Shown one piece after another: positions 43,130 to 52,441 of a stretch of 64,000 bases of DNA. Origin of the DNA: Bog-473 sp963809825 (GTDB lineage: Bacteria > Actinomycetota > Acidimicrobiia > Acidimicrobiales > RAAP-2); contig CAWELJ010000002.1 of assembly GCA_963809825.1 (NCBI GenBank), positions 372,001 through 436,000 on the forward strand. Direction: 5' to 3'. Both the position numbers and the translations under genes were made by a program. Numbering within the stretch: the stretch's first letter is position 1; each line of letters begins with the position of its first letter. The notes below the pieces were generated by a model that was given only the letters and a program-made list of their open reading frames with translations, did no database searches and was not told the DNA's origin.

Positions 43130-44314
43130 TCAGCTGAGGAACGCCGGGAGGGTTTCCCAGCCGCGGACCGTCGAGGTGGGGGACAGCCGTACGTTCGCCG
43201 TGTCGATCTCCCACGTCGGGAAGCGCACCAACACCTCTTCGAGGGCAACGCGGCCCTCGAGGCGCGCCAACGCCGATCCCAGGCAGAGATGGATGCCGTT
43301 GCCGAAGGTGAGGGTCCGGTCGATCGTCCGGTGAATGTCGAACTGATCACCGTCGGGGTAGCGCCGGTCATCCCGGTTGGCCGAGCCCAGGAGGAAGAGC
43401 ATGATGCTCCCCGCGGGCACGGTCTGGCCGTGCACCGTCACCTCGTCCCGAACCACGTAGCGGCCGACGTGCGGTGCGGGCGACTCGTAGCGCAGCACCT
43501 CCTCAATGGCATTGGGGATCAGGGAAGGGTCCTCCACCAGCTGCGACCGTTGATCCGGATGCTCGGCCAGCACCTTGCCGGTCCAGCCGATGAGGCGGGT
43601 CGTGGTCTCGTTGCCGGCGCCGGCGACGACCTCCAGGTAGGTCAGAAGCTCGCTGCGCGTCAGGTGCCGTCGCGTCCCGGTCTCGTCCTCGAACTCCGCG
43701 TTCAGCAGCTCGGTCATGATGTCGTCCGAGGGATGGTCGGCCCGCCAGTCGATGTAGTCGGCGAACATCTCCCCGGTGACGAAGTTCTCCTTGACCTCCA
43801 TCGGCTGACCCTCCTTGGTGCGGAGGTTGGCGTCCACGTGGTCACGGACCGCCTCCTGGTCCGACTCGGGGATGCCGAGGAGCATCCCGATCGTGCGCAT
43901 CGGCATCTGGGCGCCGAGATCGGCGATGAAGTCGAATCGATCGGCGCCGACCAGCGGATCGAGGCTGCGGGCGCAGAACTCCCGGATCTTGGGCTCCAGG
44001 TCTGCGACCCGTCTGGGGGTGAAGGCCCGGGACAGCAGGCGACGGTGGATCGTGTGCGTCGGTGGGTCCTCGAAGATGAGGACGCCGGGGGGCATCTCGA
44101 TGTTCGCCCTGATGAGCTCGATGATCCCGCCCTTGCCCGAAATGTAGGTCTGCGCGTCGAGCAGCCCGCGCTCGACGTCCTCGTACCGGCTCACGGCGTA
44201 GAAGTCGTGGTGGTCGTTGTAGTAGAGCGGCGCTTCTTCCCGCAGCCTCCGGTACACGGGATACGGGTCCGCGTTGATCTCGACGTTGTAGGGGTCGTAA
44301 TAGACGTCAGTCAT
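43130..44314 (-). CDS. Cytochrome P450 (first of three)
   Basis: 394 residues. The I-helix motif AGAGNETT supplies the oxygen-activation Thr; ExxR is EEVLRYESP; the haem-Cys motif is FGNGIHLCLG. It should hydroxylate a hydrophobic substrate using electrons from a ferredoxin that is not encoded here. ATG 44314 gives the common MTDVYYDPY start; GTG codons upstream extend the frame to 44335. An operator-like site and a good promoter lie 36-70 nt upstream. Confidence 0.92.
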   Translation of the reverse strand: MTDVYYDPYNVEINADPYPVYRRLREEAPLYYNDHHDFYAVSRYEDVERGLLDAQTYISGKGGIIELIRANIEMPPGVLIFEDPPTHTIHRRLLSRAFTPRRVADLEPKIREFCARSLDPLVGADRFDFIADLGAQMPMRTIGMLLGIPESDQEAVRDHVDANLRTKEGQPMEVKENFVTGEMFADYIDWRADHPSDDIMTELLNAEFEDETGTRRHLTRSELLTYLEVVAGAGNETTTRLIGWTGKVLAEHPDQRSQLVEDPSLIPNAIEEVLRYESPAPHVGRYVVRDEVTVHGQTVPAGSIMLFLLGSANRDDRRYPDGDQFDIHRTIDRTLTFGNGIHLCLGSALARLEGRVALEEVLVRFPTWEIDTANVRLSPTSTVRGWETLPAFLS

Positions 44315-44349
44315 GCTGTGCACCACGGGACCCACCCTTCAGGATTTCA

Positions 44350-44364
44350 TGTCAGAATATGCCA
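44350..44364. promoter_or_regulatory. TetR-type operator candidate, site 3
   Basis: TGTCAGAATATGCCA, one mismatch from the palindrome TGTCA-N5-TGACA seen at 50768. It overlaps the -10 box of the minus-strand P450 promoter. The following bases (TCAAAT) also resemble the flank of the other two sites. The shared site suggests one regulator for several units. Confidence 0.5.
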
Positions 44365-44384
44365 TCAAATGGTTGGCCGGTCAA
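44356..44384 (-). promoter_or_regulatory. Candidate promoter of the first P450 gene
   Basis: On the minus strand TTGACC (44384-44379) and CATATT (44361-44356) are separated by 17 nt, 42 nt before the ATG at 44314. The candidate operator covers the -10 box. Confidence 0.45.
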
Positions 44385-44488
44385 TCAGCGGACCTGAGTC
44401 CACTCGACGCCTGCGGGGAGGTTCCGCACGGGTCGCCGCAGGTCACCGCGGGTCGCGGCCGGGACAGCGTCAGGGCGCGCCGGCGCGG

Positions 44489-45358
44489 ATGAAGTTCGGC
44501 CTCGCCTTCGCCAACATCGGGCCGTTCGTCGAGCCCGACGCGGCCGTCGGTCTCGCGCGGGCGGCGGAAGCTGCCGGCTTCGAGTCGATCTGGGCCGTGG
44601 ACCACGTGGTGGTCCCCGCCGGGTACCGGTCGAAGTACCCGTACGACCCGTCGGGGAAGCTCCCCTCCGGGGAGGCGACGGTGTTCCCCGACCCGCTGAT
44701 CTGGTTGGCCTACGTGGCCGCCGGGACCTCGACGGTGCGCCTGGGCACCGGGATCCTCATCGTGCCGCAGCGCAATCCGCTCGTGCTGGCGAAGGAGCTG
44801 GCGACGCTCGACCACCTCTCGGGCGGCCGGATGATCCTCGGCGCCGGCATCGGCTGGCTGGAAGAGGAGTTCGAGGCCCTGGGTATCCCGTTCGCCGGAA
44901 GGGCCCAGCGCACCGAGGAGACCATCGCCGCCATGCGTGCCCTGTGGTCGCACGAACAGGCGAGTTACGAGGGCACCACGACGAGCTTCCGCGACTGCTT
45001 CTTGCGACCACAACCCCCGGGTGGGGCGATCCCCGTGCACGTCGGCGGTCACAGCAAGGCGGCCGCCCGGCGGGCCGGCCGCATCGGCGACGGGTTCTTC
45101 CCGTTCGGTGTCACCCGCAAGGAGACGATCTCTCTCCTGGAGGTCATGCGGCAGAGCGCAGAGGAGGCCGGGAGGGACCCGGCGTCCATCGAGGTCACGG
45201 TGCAGAGCAACCTCACCGCGGCGGGCGATGCCTTGGCCGAGGCGGATGCCCTGCAGCAGCTGGGGGTGACCCGTCTCATCGTTCCGGCGGTCATGTTCAG
45301 GGATGACCTCGCGCCGTCGCTCACGCGGTACGGCGCGGACGTCATCGGCCGGGTCTGA
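44489..45358 (+). CDS. F420-type luciferase-like oxidoreductase
   Basis: 289 residues from ATG 44489, luciferase-like TIM barrel. Family blocks: MKFGLAFANIGPF, GFESIWAVDHVVVP, RLGTGILIVPQRNPLVLAKELATLDHLSGGRMILGAGIGW and PVHVGGHSKAAARRAGRIGDGFFP. This subgroup is commonly F420-dependent. The likely chemistry is dehydrogenation or reduction of an alcohol, ketone or alkene; the substrate is unknown. The epoxide hydrolase gene follows 5 nt later. Confidence 0.88.
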   Translation: MKFGLAFANIGPFVEPDAAVGLARAAEAAGFESIWAVDHVVVPAGYRSKYPYDPSGKLPSGEATVFPDPLIWLAYVAAGTSTVRLGTGILIVPQRNPLVLAKELATLDHLSGGRMILGAGIGWLEEEFEALGIPFAGRAQRTEETIAAMRALWSHEQASYEGTTTSFRDCFLRPQPPGGAIPVHVGGHSKAAARRAGRIGDGFFPFGVTRKETISLLEVMRQSAEEAGRDPASIEVTVQSNLTAAGDALAEADALQQLGVTRLIVPAVMFRDDLAPSLTRYGADVIGRV

Positions 45359-45363
45359 GCGCC

Positions 45364-46515
45364 GTGGCGACGAGCGAACCGATCGATCGTTTCCACATTC
45401 ACGTCGATGACTCGGTCCTCGAGGACCTGCGCGATCGCCTGGCGCGGACCCGGTTTCCCGACCACATCGACGGGACCGGTTGGGAGTACGGCGTCCCGAT
45501 CGAGTACCTCCGTGAGCTGGTCGGGTACTGGCGTGACCGCTACGACTGGCGCCGCCAGGAGGCGCGGCTGAACTCGTTCTCTCACTTCCGAACCCGGATC
45601 GACGACCAGTCGATCCATTTCCTCCACGCGAGATCGGATCATGCGGAGGCGCTTCCGCTCCTCATCACCCACGGCTGGCCGGGCTCCATCGTCGAATTCC
45701 TCGACGTCATCCCACGCCTCACGGACCCCGAGCGCTTCGGAGGCCAGGCGTCGGACGCGTTCCACGTCGTCGCGCCGTCCCTGCCGGGCTACGGCTTCTC
45801 GGAGCCTCCCCGCACACCCGGCTGGGACGAGCACCGCATCGCCAATGCGTTCATCGCCCTCATGAGCCGCCTCGGCTACACGCGTTACGGCGCCCAGGGT
45901 GGGGACTGGGGGGCGCAGGTGACCACCAGGATCGGGGGGCTCGACCCGGAGCACTGCGCCGCCATCCATCTCAACATGGCGCTCGGGGTGCCACCCGGGG
46001 GTGAGGCGGCCCTCACCGACGAGGAGCAGGCCGATCTGCAGGCGATGCGGCTCTTCGTGAAGGAGGAGTCGGGCTACGCCAACGAGCAGGGGACCAAGCC
46101 GCAGACGCTCGGCGTGGGCCTCAACGACTCGCCTGCCGGTCTGCTGGCATGGATCGTGGAGAAGTTCCGCGCCTGGAGCGACTGCGACGGCCATCCCGAG
46201 AACTGCTTCACCCGCGATCAGATGCTCACGAACGTCATGCTGTACTGGGCGACGCAGACGAGCGCATCTTCGGCGCGCCTGTATTGGGAGAGCCGGCACA
46301 GCGCGGTGTCGGCCCGACCCCTCCCGTTCGTCGACGTCCCGACCGGTGTCGCCCGCTATCCCGGGGAGCCGTTGCGCTGGCCCCGATCATGGGTCGAGTC
46401 CCAGTACAACGTGGTGCATTGGGCCCCGATGGAACGCGGCGGCCATTTCGCAGCCATGGAGCAGCCGGAACTCTTCGTCGACGATCTGCGGACGTTCTTC
46501 CGCGGAGTGCGCTGA
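45364..46515 (+). CDS. Epoxide hydrolase
   Basis: 383 residues. The N-terminal EHN domain (FHIHVDDSVLEDLRDRLARTRFPDH) is followed by an alpha/beta hydrolase: oxyanion motif HGWPGS, nucleophile Asp in GGDWGAQV, and the catalytic His in ERGGHFAAMEQPE near the end. It opens epoxides to diols by an ester intermediate. It lies 5 nt after the luciferase-like gene and is surely co-transcribed. Together with P450s it suggests epoxidised intermediates. It converges on the D-aminoacylase-like gene, 15 nt apart. Confidence 0.92.
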   Translation: MATSEPIDRFHIHVDDSVLEDLRDRLARTRFPDHIDGTGWEYGVPIEYLRELVGYWRDRYDWRRQEARLNSFSHFRTRIDDQSIHFLHARSDHAEALPLLITHGWPGSIVEFLDVIPRLTDPERFGGQASDAFHVVAPSLPGYGFSEPPRTPGWDEHRIANAFIALMSRLGYTRYGAQGGDWGAQVTTRIGGLDPEHCAAIHLNMALGVPPGGEAALTDEEQADLQAMRLFVKEESGYANEQGTKPQTLGVGLNDSPAGLLAWIVEKFRAWSDCDGHPENCFTRDQMLTNVMLYWATQTSASSARLYWESRHSAVSARPLPFVDVPTGVARYPGEPLRWPRSWVESQYNVVHWAPMERGGHFAAMEQPELFVDDLRTFFRGVR

Positions 46516-46530
46516 TCGAGCGACGACCCG

Positions 46531-48186
46531 TCAGGAGAGCTCGGGCCGCATGCCCGGAAGCTCCTCGAGACCGAGCTGGGTCTCGTCCGTGCGGATCGGT
46601 GACCCGTTGACCAGGACGTGCCGCATCCCCGTCGGCTCCTCGGCGGTCAACCGTTCGCCGTCGGCGGGAAGGTCCCGCAGGCGCCGCTGCGGGCCCGGGC
46701 CGACGGTGGACGGATCGAAGACCGTCACGTCGGCGAAATACCCCTCGCGGAGATAGCCGCGGTTCTTGAAACCGAACATGTCGGCGGCCTCTCCCGTCAA
46801 CTTCCGGACCGCCCGTTCGAGAGGCATCAGCTCACGATCCCGCACCCAGTTGCCGAGCAGGTCGGTCGGGAGCGGCGCATCGCACAGCTGGTCCACGTGG
46901 GCGCCGGCATCCGTGAGGCCGAGCACCACATGCTCCTCCATGAGCAGAGCCGCCACTTCCTCGGGATCGTCGTTGGCGATGTAGGCGCGGAACCGGGTCT
47001 GGAGATCCTCGGCGAGTGCGAGCTCGCACATGACGTCGAGCGGGGTGCAATTCCGCTCGCGGGCGATGTCGGTCACCCGCCGCCCCAGCAATGCGGGGAA
47101 CCGCTCCGATTCCGACACCTCGTAGGTCTCCCAGCGGGGCTTCATGCCGGTCGCGTTGTTCTCGAGATCGTCGAACGCCCGGGTCCGCCACTCCTGATCA
47201 CGGAACGCCGCCTTCCGGACGTCGCGGCCCACCTTCATCAGCTCGCCGAACACCTCACCGACGTTGAGGTTGTAGGCGTCGGCCAGCGTGAACTGCATGG
47301 TCAGCGGCCTCGGTGTGACCTGCGGCCAGACATTCGCACCCTGCGCCAGCGCCTCCTCGTGCAGCTTGACGACCTCGAGATGCTTCCCACTCGAGAGCGC
47401 GAACAACGGGCACGTGAAGGGCCGGCCGACACGTTGCTGCCAGGTGAAGACATCGGGGTACTCGCACTGCCAACCCGGCGTCGCGAGCACGACCCCCTTC
47501 CCCGACTTCCCGGCGGTCATGAACAGCGCCTCGACCTCGTCCATCTCGGCGAAGCGGCTCGGAACCGGCTTGCCGTCGGCGCCACGGTGCGCGAACGAAA
47601 AGCTCGTCGAGAACCCGGCGGCCCCCGCGTCGATCGCCTCCGTCAGGAGCTGGCACATCCGCTCGATCTCCTCGGCGCTGGCGGCACGCTCATAGGCTGC
47701 GTCCCCCATGACGAACAGGCGCAGGGCCGTGTGCCCCATGTAGGCGGTGAAGTTGAGCGCCGTTCCCCGGCGGCGCACAAGGTCGAGGTAGTCCGGGAAG
47801 GTCTCGAAGTCCCAGACGATGCCGGCGGCCAGCGAGTTTGCATCCATGCCCTCGACGTTCTCGAGCGTGTGCACGATCACGTCGTGGTGCTCGGGACGGC
47901 AGGGGGCGATGGAGAATCCGCAATTGCCCGCCACGACGGTGGTCACTCCGTGATACGACGACGGCTTGAGTTGGGGGTCCCAGAAGACCTGGGCGTCGAA
48001 GTGCGTGTGGATGTCGATGAAGCCGGGCGTCACGGCGCAGCCCGAGGCATCGAGCTCGACCCGGCCCTCGAGATCCTGGCCGATCTCCTCGATCACGTGG
48101 CCGGAGATCGCCACGTCGGCGGTCCGGCCGGGCTCGCCGCTCCCGTCGAAGACCGTTCCCCCACGGATCACCACATCAGCCGGCAT
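46531..48186 (-). CDS. N-acyl-D-amino-acid deacylase-like amidohydrolase
   Basis: 551 residues, amidohydrolase superfamily, D-aminoacylase group. N-terminus MPADVVIRGGTVFDG, metal site HTHFDAQ, then TTVVAGNCGFSIAP, and late GLTDAGAHVDQLCD. It hydrolyses an amide or cyclic bond with zinc; members act on N-acyl-D-amino acids, but many actinobacterial relatives lie in catabolic clusters with unknown substrates. AGGAGGAG precedes the ATG. It is the third gene of the minus-strand unit alcohol dehydrogenase, P450, this gene. Confidence 0.87.
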   Translation of the reverse strand: MPADVVIRGGTVFDGSGEPGRTADVAISGHVIEEIGQDLEGRVELDASGCAVTPGFIDIHTHFDAQVFWDPQLKPSSYHGVTTVVAGNCGFSIAPCRPEHHDVIVHTLENVEGMDANSLAAGIVWDFETFPDYLDLVRRRGTALNFTAYMGHTALRLFVMGDAAYERAASAEEIERMCQLLTEAIDAGAAGFSTSFSFAHRGADGKPVPSRFAEMDEVEALFMTAGKSGKGVVLATPGWQCEYPDVFTWQQRVGRPFTCPLFALSSGKHLEVVKLHEEALAQGANVWPQVTPRPLTMQFTLADAYNLNVGEVFGELMKVGRDVRKAAFRDQEWRTRAFDDLENNATGMKPRWETYEVSESERFPALLGRRVTDIARERNCTPLDVMCELALAEDLQTRFRAYIANDDPEEVAALLMEEHVVLGLTDAGAHVDQLCDAPLPTDLLGNWVRDRELMPLERAVRKLTGEAADMFGFKNRGYLREGYFADVTVFDPSTVGPGPQRRLRDLPADGERLTAEEPTGMRHVLVNGSPIRTDETQLGLEELPGMRPELS

Positions 48187-48223
48187 TCGCGTGCTCCTCC
48201 TACTGGTGCATCCTGCGAGACCG

Positions 48224-49456
48224 CTACGTCAGCCGGTAGCGAATCGGCAGGTGCTTGACGGCTCCGTTGACCGATGAGTTGAGGCGTTCCACCGGTCCTG
48301 ATTGCTCGAACCACTCCATCCGGTCGATCAAGAGGCCGAACATCGACTGCAGCTCGGCCCGTGCCACGTGGGCACCCATGCAGAGATGCGGGCCGAAGCC
48401 GAACACGAGTTGTTGGACCGGTGGACGGTCGATGCGGAACTCGAAGGGATCCTCGTAGACGTCCTCGTCGCGGTTCGCCGAGGCCCAGTACAGCGCGACT
48501 TTGTCACCGGCACGGATCTTCTGTCCGTGCAGCTCGCAGTCCTCCGTGGCGGTGCGGGAGAAGTAGGCGATGGGAGTGACCCAGCGAAGGATCTCCTCGA
48601 CGGCATCGGGCAGCAACTCGGGCTGGGCCCGCAGCTTCTCCCACTGGTCCGGGTGCTCACAGAACGCCTGCATTCCCCCCGCGATCGCATCACGGGTGGT
48701 CTGGTTGCCCGCCTCCACCAACAGCTCGCAGTACGAGACCAGTTGGGGCCGGGTCAAGGGCACGCCGTCGATCTCACTGCGCACAAGCATGGTGACCAAA
48801 TCGTCCTGCGGAGACTCACGACGTTGCTCGATCATGTGCTTGAAATAGCGATGGAGCTCCCCCCGGGCCCGCATGGACGTCTGCTCGGGGCTCTCGCCGG
48901 GGCGCCGGTACTCCGGATCGTCCTTGCCGATGATCTCGTTGGTCCAGCGGAAGTGGAGTTCCCAGTCGGATTGGGGCACGCCGAGAACCCAGGAGATGAC
49001 CGCCACCGGGAACGGCGCAGCGAACGTGTCGACGAAGTCACACTGCCCGATTTCGCCGCCGGTCGCCGCCGCGTCGACGATCCCCACGGCGATCCGTTCG
49101 ATCTCCTCGCTGCGGTCCCGGACGGCGCTCTTCAGGAACTTCTTGTTGACGATCTGGCGCATCGGACCGTGGCGCGGAGGATCGAGATACACGATCATCT
49201 CCGGCACCGCCTCCAGGCCGCTCAGATCCATGTCCAGCGTGATCCCTCCCGCGCTCGAGAAGAGCTGGGGCTGTGAGGCCACCTGGACGATGTCGGCGTG
49301 CTTGGTGACCGCCCAGAACGGCGGGTAGCCCGGTGGTTCGATGTAGGCCACCGGTGCCTCGGCTCGCAGTTTCGTCCACACGTGATGCGGATAGCCGTTG
49401 CGAGCGAAGCGAACGGGGTCGACAAGGTCGAGCGGATCGATCCCGTTCACCGGCAC
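48224..49456 (-). CDS. Cytochrome P450 (second of three)
   Basis: 410 residues from GTG 49456, chosen because AGGAGGAC lies 7 nt upstream; an ATG at 49501 has no such site. I-helix EAGNQTT, ExxR EEILRWVTP, haem motif FGFGPHLCMG. It belongs to the soluble bacterial P450s. The gene follows the alcohol dehydrogenase by 62 nt and precedes the deacylase by 37 nt on the same strand, which suggests that P450 product is the alcohol oxidised by the dehydrogenase. Confidence 0.92.
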   Translation of the reverse strand: MPVNGIDPLDLVDPVRFARNGYPHHVWTKLRAEAPVAYIEPPGYPPFWAVTKHADIVQVASQPQLFSSAGGITLDMDLSGLEAVPEMIVYLDPPRHGPMRQIVNKKFLKSAVRDRSEEIERIAVGIVDAAATGGEIGQCDFVDTFAAPFPVAVISWVLGVPQSDWELHFRWTNEIIGKDDPEYRRPGESPEQTSMRARGELHRYFKHMIEQRRESPQDDLVTMLVRSEIDGVPLTRPQLVSYCELLVEAGNQTTRDAIAGGMQAFCEHPDQWEKLRAQPELLPDAVEEILRWVTPIAYFSRTATEDCELHGQKIRAGDKVALYWASANRDEDVYEDPFEFRIDRPPVQQLVFGFGPHLCMGAHVARAELQSMFGLLIDRMEWFEQSGPVERLNSSVNGAVKHLPIRYRLT

Positions 49457-49518
49457 GGCGGGCGTCCTCCTCTGTGAAAGGGCACGCTCAACGCCGATCA
49501 TCCGGTCGAGCCGGGTGA

Positions 49519-50667
49519 CTATTCGAAGGCGATGACGCCACGAAGGTTCACGCCGTCGAGCATGTCCTGATAGCCCTGGTTGATCTGACTGAGGGGGTAC
49601 GTCCTCGTGATCAGCTCGTCCAGCTTGAGCTGTCCCGTCTTGTAGAGGGCCAGGAGGTTCGGGATGTCGAACCGCGGGTTGGCCGCACCGAAGACGACTC
49701 CCTTGATCTCCTTCTGGAACATGGCGAGCTCGAACAGGTTGACGCTGCTCTCGGTCTGCGCCTGGGGAGCGACTCCAGTGACGACGCAGGTCCCGCCCTT
49801 GCCCGTGAGGGTGAGGGCATTCGCCATGAGGTCGCCGTACATCACGCTCGGAACGAGGATCACCGCATCGGCCATCTGCCCGCGGGTCAGTTCCGTCACC
49901 ATCGGCAGCGCCTCGTCCATGGACCCGGCGACATGCGTGGCGCCGAAGTCGAGGGCTGCCTTCTGCTTGAACTCGAGAGGGTCGACGGCGACGATGTTCT
50001 TGGCGCCGACCATGCGGGCGCCCTGCACCGCGTTGATCCCGACCCCTCCGACCCCGACGACGACGACGGTGTCGCCCGGCATGACCTCGGCCCGGTACAC
50101 CGCCGATCCCCAGCCGGTCGTCACCCCGCACGACACGAGGGCGACGACGCCCAACGGCACATCGGGGTCCACCGGCACCAGCGACGCCTCGTGGGTAACG
50201 CTGTGCTCCGCGAAGGTGCCGAGCTTGGCCATGACGTTGAGATCCTGGCCATTGAGGTGGTAGCGAGAGGTGCCGTCGGAGATCTGACCCGGCGCGAAGG
50301 TCGCCGCGCCGAGGTCACAGAGGTTCGAGTGCCCCGTGATGCACATTTTGCAACGGCCACAGATCGGAAAGAAGCTCGCGGCGACATGGTCCCCGGGTTG
50401 AACGCTGCGGACGTCAGGACCGACCTCGAGGACGACGCCGCCTCCCTCGTGACCTCCCACCATGGGAAAGAGCGCCGGCTTCGGAGGCGCACCGGGAGGT
50501 GGCTCGGGTGAGCCCATGTCGCTCGACCGCAGGTGCTCGTCGGAGTGGCACAGTCCGGCGGCACCCCATTTGACGAGGACCTCCTGGCTCTTGGGTGGAT
50601 CGAGGTCGATCTCCTCGATCTTCCAGTCCTCCCCCCGGCCCCAGAGCACGGCTGCATGCGTCTTCAT
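49519..50667 (-). CDS. NDMA-type zinc alcohol dehydrogenase (Rxyl_3153 family)
   Basis: 382 residues from ATG 50667, with GAGAGGTG upstream. Catalytic zinc ligands GLCHSDEH and GGHEGGG; structural zinc motif CGRCKMCITGHSNLC; NAD motif VVVGVGGVGINAVQG. It resembles the alcohol dehydrogenases that keep tightly bound NAD(H) and need an external electron acceptor, measured with NDMA, often linked to mycofactocin. No mycofactocin genes are in the window. First gene of a three-gene unit divergent from the TetR gene. Confidence 0.88.
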   Translation of the reverse strand: MKTHAAVLWGRGEDWKIEEIDLDPPKSQEVLVKWGAAGLCHSDEHLRSSDMGSPEPPPGAPPKPALFPMVGGHEGGGVVLEVGPDVRSVQPGDHVAASFFPICGRCKMCITGHSNLCDLGAATFAPGQISDGTSRYHLNGQDLNVMAKLGTFAEHSVTHEASLVPVDPDVPLGVVALVSCGVTTGWGSAVYRAEVMPGDTVVVVGVGGVGINAVQGARMVGAKNIVAVDPLEFKQKAALDFGATHVAGSMDEALPMVTELTRGQMADAVILVPSVMYGDLMANALTLTGKGGTCVVTGVAPQAQTESSVNLFELAMFQKEIKGVVFGAANPRFDIPNLLALYKTGQLKLDELITRTYPLSQINQGYQDMLDGVNLRGVIAFE

Positions 50668-50754
50668 GGTCCACACCTCTCGAGCGGTCGGCGGCCACGG
50701 GCGGGTCGCTCCCGAGACATTCCACCACTCATGCATCGCGGTGGCGCTTGAGCC

Positions 50755-50782
50755 AATATATCCTTGATGTCAGAGTATGACA
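50755..50782 (-). promoter_or_regulatory. Candidate promoter of the alcohol dehydrogenase unit
   Basis: On the minus strand TGTCAT (50782-50777) and TATATT (50760-50755) are 16 nt apart, upstream of the ATG at 50667. The -35 hexamer is part of the TetR-type operator, as expected for repression. Confidence 0.45.
50768..50782. promoter_or_regulatory. TetR-type operator candidate, site 1
   Basis: TGTCA-GAGTA-TGACA is a perfect 5-bp inverted repeat between the divergent alcohol dehydrogenase and TetR genes, the usual location of a TetR self-operator. Related sites lie at 44350 and 53817. In all three the palindrome is followed by a CG/TC-AAA flank. Confidence 0.65.
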
Positions 50783-50844
50783 CGAAATCCGGGAGCGTGC
50801 CGGGGCCGGGCGAAGCAAACCCGACGCGACGGCCGAATAGAAGA

Positions 50845-51483
50845 ATGGACAGCGTGAGCGCTTCGACAGAGCCGACAGTCGGCGAAGAGCCGCAGCCCCG
50901 TCGGCCCTACAACGGAGCGCTGCGCCGCGAGCGGGCGGCGGAGACGCGTGAGCGGATCGTCACTGCGGGCACCGAGCTGTTGCACCAGTCGTCCATCCGG
51001 GATTGGCAGGGCCTGACGATCCGGGCCGTTGCGGAGCTCGCCGGCGTCAACGAACGGACCGTGTACCGGTACTTCGGGAACGAGCGGGGGCTGCGCGATG
51101 CCGTCATCCACCGCCACGAGGAGGAGGCCGGCATCGACCTGGAGGGAATGCAGCTTGACGACGTCGCAGACATCGCGGCACGGATCTTCGACTACGTGTC
51201 GTCCTTCCCCCTCGATCCGCGCCCTCCTCTCGATCCGACGCTCGCGGAGGCCAGCCAACGGCAACGCGATGCGCTTCTCGGCGCGGTCGGCGCCCGGACG
51301 GAGCACTGGCAGGCGGCGGATCGGGAGATCGCGGCGGCGATGTTCGACGTGCTCTGGAGCGTCGCTTCGTACGAGCGCCTCCTCACCGATTGGCGGATCG
51401 AGCCGGATCGCGCCAGCCGCGGCATCACGTGGGTCATCGACCTGCTCGTCGAGGCCGTCCGGGAGGGTCGGAGGCCGAGGTGA
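50845..51483 (+). CDS. TetR-family transcriptional regulator
   Basis: 212 residues from ATG 50845 (GTG 50854 is also possible). The helix-turn-helix is at about residues 35-75: TRERIVTAGTELLHQ, LTIRAVAELAGVNERTVYRYFGNERGL. The C-terminal ligand-binding domain is typical in length. It diverges from the alcohol dehydrogenase unit, with the palindrome at 50768 between them. By position it should repress that unit and perhaps the two others carrying the same site. The ligand is presumably a pathway intermediate. Confidence 0.9.
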   Translation: MDSVSASTEPTVGEEPQPRRPYNGALRRERAAETRERIVTAGTELLHQSSIRDWQGLTIRAVAELAGVNERTVYRYFGNERGLRDAVIHRHEEEAGIDLEGMQLDDVADIAARIFDYVSSFPLDPRPPLDPTLAEASQRQRDALLGAVGARTEHWQAADREIAAAMFDVLWSVASYERLLTDWRIEPDRASRGITWVIDLLVEAVREGRRPR

Positions 51484-51572
51484 CCGTCTCGGCGCCACGT
51501 CCACGCCTCGCGGCGCACGGGTAGCGGACACGGGCGAGGGATCCATTCGGCTCGGTCCGCCGGGAGGGCGAC

Positions 51573-51992
51573 ATGTCAGACACCGACGAGATCACGGAAC
51601 TGGTGTACTCGTACGCTCGCCTCCTCGACGGGGGTGACGTCAACGGCGTCGTCGCCCTCTTCGAACACTCGACCTGGCGATCGTCGCCCAATGGCTCCGT
51701 GCGGCGAGGCAGCGCAGAGGTGCGACCGGTCTACGAGAACTTGTTGGCGCAGGACCGCGGCTACCGGACGAAGCACCTCATCACCAACCTGAGCGTCGAT
51801 GTCGAGCCCGGTGCGACCACCGCCTGCTCCCACTGCTATTGGACGGTGCTCCGGAGCGCACCGGGTGAGCCCATCGGCATCGCGCTCTCCGGCCAGTACA
51901 CCGACCGCTTCGAGAAGGTCGAAGGCCATTGGCAATTTCTCGATCGGCTGATCACCACCGACATGACCGGTGAGACATCGGATCACGGGTGA
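51573..51992 (+). CDS. SnoaL-like (NTF2-fold) protein
   Basis: 139 residues with NTF2-like fold, SnoaL-4 type: ITELVYSYARLLDGGDVNGVVALFEH at the start, and QYTDRFEKVEGHWQFLDRL near the end. Members are isomerases, hydratases, dehydratases or binding proteins in aromatic, terpenoid or steroid pathways. GGGAGG precedes the ATG. It follows the TetR gene by 89 nt and ends 8 nt before a convergent VOC gene. Confidence 0.82.
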   Translation: MSDTDEITELVYSYARLLDGGDVNGVVALFEHSTWRSSPNGSVRRGSAEVRPVYENLLAQDRGYRTKHLITNLSVDVEPGATTACSHCYWTVLRSAPGEPIGIALSGQYTDRFEKVEGHWQFLDRLITTDMTGETSDHG

Positions 51993-52000
51993 GCAGGTGG

Positions 52001-52441
52001 TCAGGTGCCGCCACCGGACCCGTCGGGATAGGCCATGAACTCAATGAGGTTGCCGTCGGGGTCGCGTACGTACACGCTCGACCCGAGAACCCCGCGTCCA
52101 CCTTCTCGTTCCACCGGACCTTCCACGATTCGGACCTCGGCACGCCGGAGCAGCTGCGTCAGCGAGTCCACCGATCCCTGCCAGACGAAGCACAGGTCGC
52201 CGCACGGCGGACGCGCCGCGGGCGCACGAAGCGGGAAATCCCCCTGCCAGAGCTCGGGCCGGTGAAAGTTGACCATCTGGTCGCCGAGATGGACCCGTAA
52301 CAGATGCGGGCTCTCGGCGACCGACAGGCCCAGCGACGTATAGAACGCGGCCATCGCGTCGGCGTCCTGCATCGGCAGCGCGACGTGATCGAGGCCGCTC
52401 ACCGTTCCCGCGCCCGGCGGGCCGGTGGGCTCAGTCGACAT
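52001..52441 (-). CDS. VOC family protein
   Basis: 146 residues with one VOC fold: VSGLDHVALPMQDADAMAAFYTSLGL, then VYVRDPDGNLIEFM. Metal ligands His and Glu are visible at the usual ends. It may be a dioxygenase or glyoxalase-like enzyme. ATG 52441 overlaps the end of the amidohydrolase gene by 11 nt, so they are translationally coupled. Confidence 0.85.
   Translation of the reverse strand: MSTEPTGPPGAGTVSGLDHVALPMQDADAMAAFYTSLGLSVAESPHLLRVHLGDQMVNFHRPELWQGDFPLRAPAARPPCGDLCFVWQGSVDSLTQLLRRAEVRIVEGPVEREGGRGVLGSSVYVRDPDGNLIEFMAYPDGSGGGT

Noticed and set aside
50767..50844. TetR protein starting at ATG 50767 with an MSEYDTK peptide, and a similar MSQYDTK start for the SDR at 53816
   Set aside because: Both unrelated genes would begin with the same peptide only because both contain the same palindromic site. 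The SDR has GGAGG right before ATG 53855, so I treat the shared stretch as operator DNA.
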